A program made the position numbers and the translations under genes. This document shows positions 61,937 to 64,000 of a stretch of DNA of 64,000 nt, piece by piece. The notes beneath the pieces are model-generated. The model saw nothing but the letters and a program-made list of their open reading frames with translations. It searched no databases and was not told where the DNA came from. The stretch is from Lachnospiraceae bacterium (GTDB lineage Bacteria > Bacillota > Clostridia > Lachnospirales > Lachnospiraceae): contig JAQVHQ010000004.1 in assembly GCA_028696165.1 (NCBI GenBank), forward strand, positions 1 to 64,000, written 5' to 3'. How positions within the stretch are numbered: the first letter of the stretch is position 1; the number at the start of each line of letters is the position of its first letter.

Positions 61937-63685
61937 ATGAGATATCGTGATAGAGATGGAAATTGGGTGGAGAGTCGGGAGCGTTACAAGAAGCATCCGG
62001 TTGGTTTGTATAAGAGTCCGGCGGGGCGTAAACTCATAGAGTTGTATCGAAGTGCGGCAGGACTTCGGTTGTATGAGCGATTTTTAGACAGCCAGGTTTC
62101 GCGGAATTTCATTCAGCCTTTTGTAAATACCCATGATATTGATATGTCTATGTATGAGAAGGATGTTTATGCTTCTTTCACCGATTTTTATCGCAGACGC
62201 ATGAAGACCGGATATCGCAGAATCGATGACAACCCTTTGACTTTAGTATCTCCTTGTGATGGGAAACTGGGGATTGCTTCTATTGATGAAAATGGAGAGT
62301 TCTGTTATCGGAAGCAGATTTACTCTGTGGGAAATCAGACCGGAAGTCAGAAGATTAATGACCGCATGGCTGGAGGAAAGGTCCTGATTTTTCATATTAG
62401 TCCGGAGGATTATCATCATTATTGTTATGTGGATGATGGTGAGAAGTCGAAGAACGTGGTGGTAAATGGTCCGCAGCTGGCGCGTCCTCTCGGTGACAGC
62501 AGGAGTGGTTATAATATCTATAAGCAGGATTGTCGTGAGGTTACCATGTTTCGCTCAGTGCATTTTGGTAAGATGGTGATTGTGATAAGTACGGGAGCTT
62601 ATAATGGTAAGATTATCACCGCACATCAGCAGCGGAAAGTGAAAAAAGGTGAAGAGATGGGGCATTTTGAATCTGGAAATGCCTATATTATGATTTTTAT
62701 GAAGAATGATTCTATCGATTTTGATCAGGATATCCTGGATAATTCCAGCCATAAGGTTTCTACCAGTGTGCTTATGGGCGAACAGATTGGTGTGATACGT
62801 GAAGAGGATCTTGAGGAGAATGATAGTACAAACGATTCAAAAAGCGATTCCATGTTAGTAAATGAATTTTTACCCAGAGAAGCATTAGAACAAACAGAAA
62901 AATCAATAAATGTGTCAGCAGAAGAGATAATATATAAACCAGAAGAAAAACTAGAAGAAAAACCAGAAGAAAAGCCAGAAGAAAAAACAGAAGAAAAACC
63001 AGAAGAAAAACCAGAAGAAAAGCCAGAAGAAAAGCCAGAAGAAAAGCCAACAGAAAAGCCAAAGAACAAGATAAACTACCAGAAAATTCTGGACAAAAAG
63101 CTGGCCAGGATAGAGACATTGGCTAAACCGCCGCGTCTGCTGCTGCACAGCTGTTGTGCGCCATGCAGCAGTTATGTGCTGGAATATCTATCGGATTATT
63201 TTGAAATCACAGTATTTTACTATAACCCCAATATATCTCCGCAGGACGAGTATGAGAAGCGTGTGAAGGAGCAAGAAACCTTTATCAGTAAATTAAATTC
63301 TAAATATCCGATTACTTTCCGTGAAGGCAAATACGATCCGGAACGATTCTATTCCATCGCAAAAGGATTGGAGAATGAACCAGAGGGTGGTCTTCGCTGT
63401 TTTGCCTGCTATGCACTGCGTCTCGAGGAATCTGCAAAGCTGGCAGCAAAGGAGAAATTTGATTACTTTACAACAACCTTGTCTATCAGTCCACTAAAAA
63501 ATGCAGAAAAGCTAAATACCATTGGAGAAAAATGTGGTGAAAAGTATGGAGTGGCGTATCTGCAGTCTGATTTTAAAAAGAAAAATGGTTATTTGAGATC
63601 GATTGAGTTATCAAAAGAGTATAATTTGTACCGTCAAAATTACTGTGGATGCATTTTTTCACAGGAAAGACTTTCCGAAAATTAA
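61937..63685 (+). CDS. Fusion of inactive phosphatidylserine decarboxylase-like domain and epoxyqueuosine reductase QueH
   Basis: Residues 1 to about 290 follow the phosphatidylserine decarboxylase pattern (GLYKSPAGRKLIELYRS, LVSPCDGKLG, HISPEDYHHYCYVDDG, KKGEEMGHFE). Where the self-cleaving GGST motif should be the sequence reads GNAY (62675-62686), so the Ser that becomes the pyruvoyl group is replaced by Ala. A (PEEK)n linker (about 62940-63062) leads to QueH, with CCAPCSS, RCFACYALRLEE and NYCGCIFS, the Cys sites for iron-sulfur and metal. QueH reduces epoxyqueuosine to queuosine in tRNA and appears intact. The start at 61937 follows AAGGAG; 582 aa. Confidence 0.8.
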   Translation: MRYRDRDGNWVESRERYKKHPVGLYKSPAGRKLIELYRSAAGLRLYERFLDSQVSRNFIQPFVNTHDIDMSMYEKDVYASFTDFYRRRMKTGYRRIDDNPLTLVSPCDGKLGIASIDENGEFCYRKQIYSVGNQTGSQKINDRMAGGKVLIFHISPEDYHHYCYVDDGEKSKNVVVNGPQLARPLGDSRSGYNIYKQDCREVTMFRSVHFGKMVIVISTGAYNGKIITAHQQRKVKKGEEMGHFESGNAYIMIFMKNDSIDFDQDILDNSSHKVSTSVLMGEQIGVIREEDLEENDSTNDSKSDSMLVNEFLPREALEQTEKSINVSAEEIIYKPEEKLEEKPEEKPEEKTEEKPEEKPEEKPEEKPEEKPTEKPKNKINYQKILDKKLARIETLAKPPRLLLHSCCAPCSSYVLEYLSDYFEITVFYYNPNISPQDEYEKRVKEQETFISKLNSKYPITFREGKYDPERFYSIAKGLENEPEGGLRCFACYALRLEESAKLAAKEKFDYFTTTLSISPLKNAEKLNTIGEKCGEKYGVAYLQSDFKKKNGYLRSIELSKEYNLYRQNYCGCIFSQERLSEN

Positions 63686-63854
63686 ACTTTGTGATAGACT
63701 AAATCAGATATAATACATTATAAATCTAGCAAGGATTGCATGGTTAGAATGTAATTCAAGGATGTCTTTCAAAATGTTTCTGTAATAAACAGTTTGAAGG
63801 ATAATGGAAGAGGTAATATCACAAAAAATCAAAAGCGAAAGGAATCATAATACT

Positions 63855-64000
63855 ATGGCACAGTTATGGGGTGGTCGTTTCACGAAGGAGACAGACCAGT
63901 TAGTTTATAATTTTAATGCATCAATCAGTTTTGATCAGAAGTTTTACAGACAGGATATCCGAGGAAGTATTGCACATGTGACGATGCTTGCAAAACAGGG
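63855..64000 (+). CDS. argH: Argininosuccinate lyase, 5' part
   Basis: The first 48 codons ([20 protein letters not shown], then [19 protein letters not shown]) are typical of ArgH, which releases arginine and fumarate from argininosuccinate. AAAGGA lies upstream. The gene runs off the window. The 169-bp gap before it has TATAAT at about 63710 without a good -35. Confidence 0.92.
   Translation, partial: MAQLWGGRFTKETDQLVYNFNASISFDQKFYRQDIRGSIAHVTMLAKQ

Noticed and set aside
62725-63148. Minus-strand frames with FSSGFSS- and FWLFFW-type repeats
   Set aside because: They are antisense to the PEEK linker repeats of the decarboxylase-QueH fusion and have no start signals.
63686-63854. T-box or arginine-responsive element before argH
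   Set aside because: No T-box consensus is seen; only an AT-rich leader with a weak inverted repeat.

Overview
The window looks like chromosome from a low-to-moderate G+C Gram-positive anaerobe of the Clostridia, most likely a Lachnospiraceae gut bacterium. This is inferred from gene content and style: a PotC-PotD fusion, a clostridial-type glutamate dehydrogenase, the UPF0237/UPF0210 pair, Rpn-type and AAA-ATPase-like PD-(D/E)XK genes, strong AGGAGG ribosome sites and frequent TTG/GTG starts. No genus is claimed.

Layout. 1-2 kb: the right end of an IS66-like element joined in frame to a 5'-truncated hybrid histidine kinase, then three GGGGCA hairpins. 2-7 kb (minus): an RluA pseudouridine synthase and a potA-potB-potCD polyamine ABC operon with a consensus promoter. 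7-24.6 kb is mostly housekeeping: lactonase, aroC, degV, a HAD phosphatase, a CorA-type transporter with a small leader ORF, a rhomboid-like protein, pyk, a lysA-type decarboxylase, tRNA-Leu(CAA), a zinc-finger membrane protein, polA, coaE, a WalJ-type hydrolase, ACT/UPF0210 and gdhA. 25-28.9 kb is a sensory block: a 7TM hybrid kinase, a LytTR regulator with a degenerate receiver, and a small possibly GHKL-like protein.

29-58.4 kb is a type IV pilus island: three pseudopilin-like genes, pilB, pilT, pilC, a major-type prepilin, an inverted second prepilin cassette, a further prepilin, pilD, pilM, pilN-like and pilO-like genes, a 13.6-kb gene for a giant prepilin-type adhesin, and another prepilin. 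Rpn-type and AAA-ATPase-like genes, an Rpn remnant and a possible IS200/IS605 end sit inside the island as accessory cargo.

Two features of the island stand out. (1) Five promoters carry the same 27-bp box, each 29-30 bp upstream of a TATAAT/TATAGT -10. The box contains two short direct-repeat half-sites 21 bp apart, the geometry of LytTR operators, and a LytTR gene lies next to the island. (2) The pilin gene at 34.9 kb and the reverse-oriented pilin at 35.5-35.9 kb share a 221-bp inverted repeat covering the leader, ribosome site and conserved N-terminus. Their C-terminal parts differ, so inversion would exchange the displayed pilin domain; the silent copy has a one-base frameshift.

58.5-64 kb: an AraC regulator divergent from class II fructose-bisphosphate aldolase, a 1.3-kb noncoding stretch with a large palindrome, a 17-bp tandem array and a 53-bp, 13-copy array of TACGTATC/GATACGTA half-sites, then a phosphatidylserine decarboxylase-like/QueH fusion whose decarboxylase active-site motif is lost, and the start of argH. 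Long perfect hairpins (33 and 53 bp stems) occur in two further intergenic gaps.
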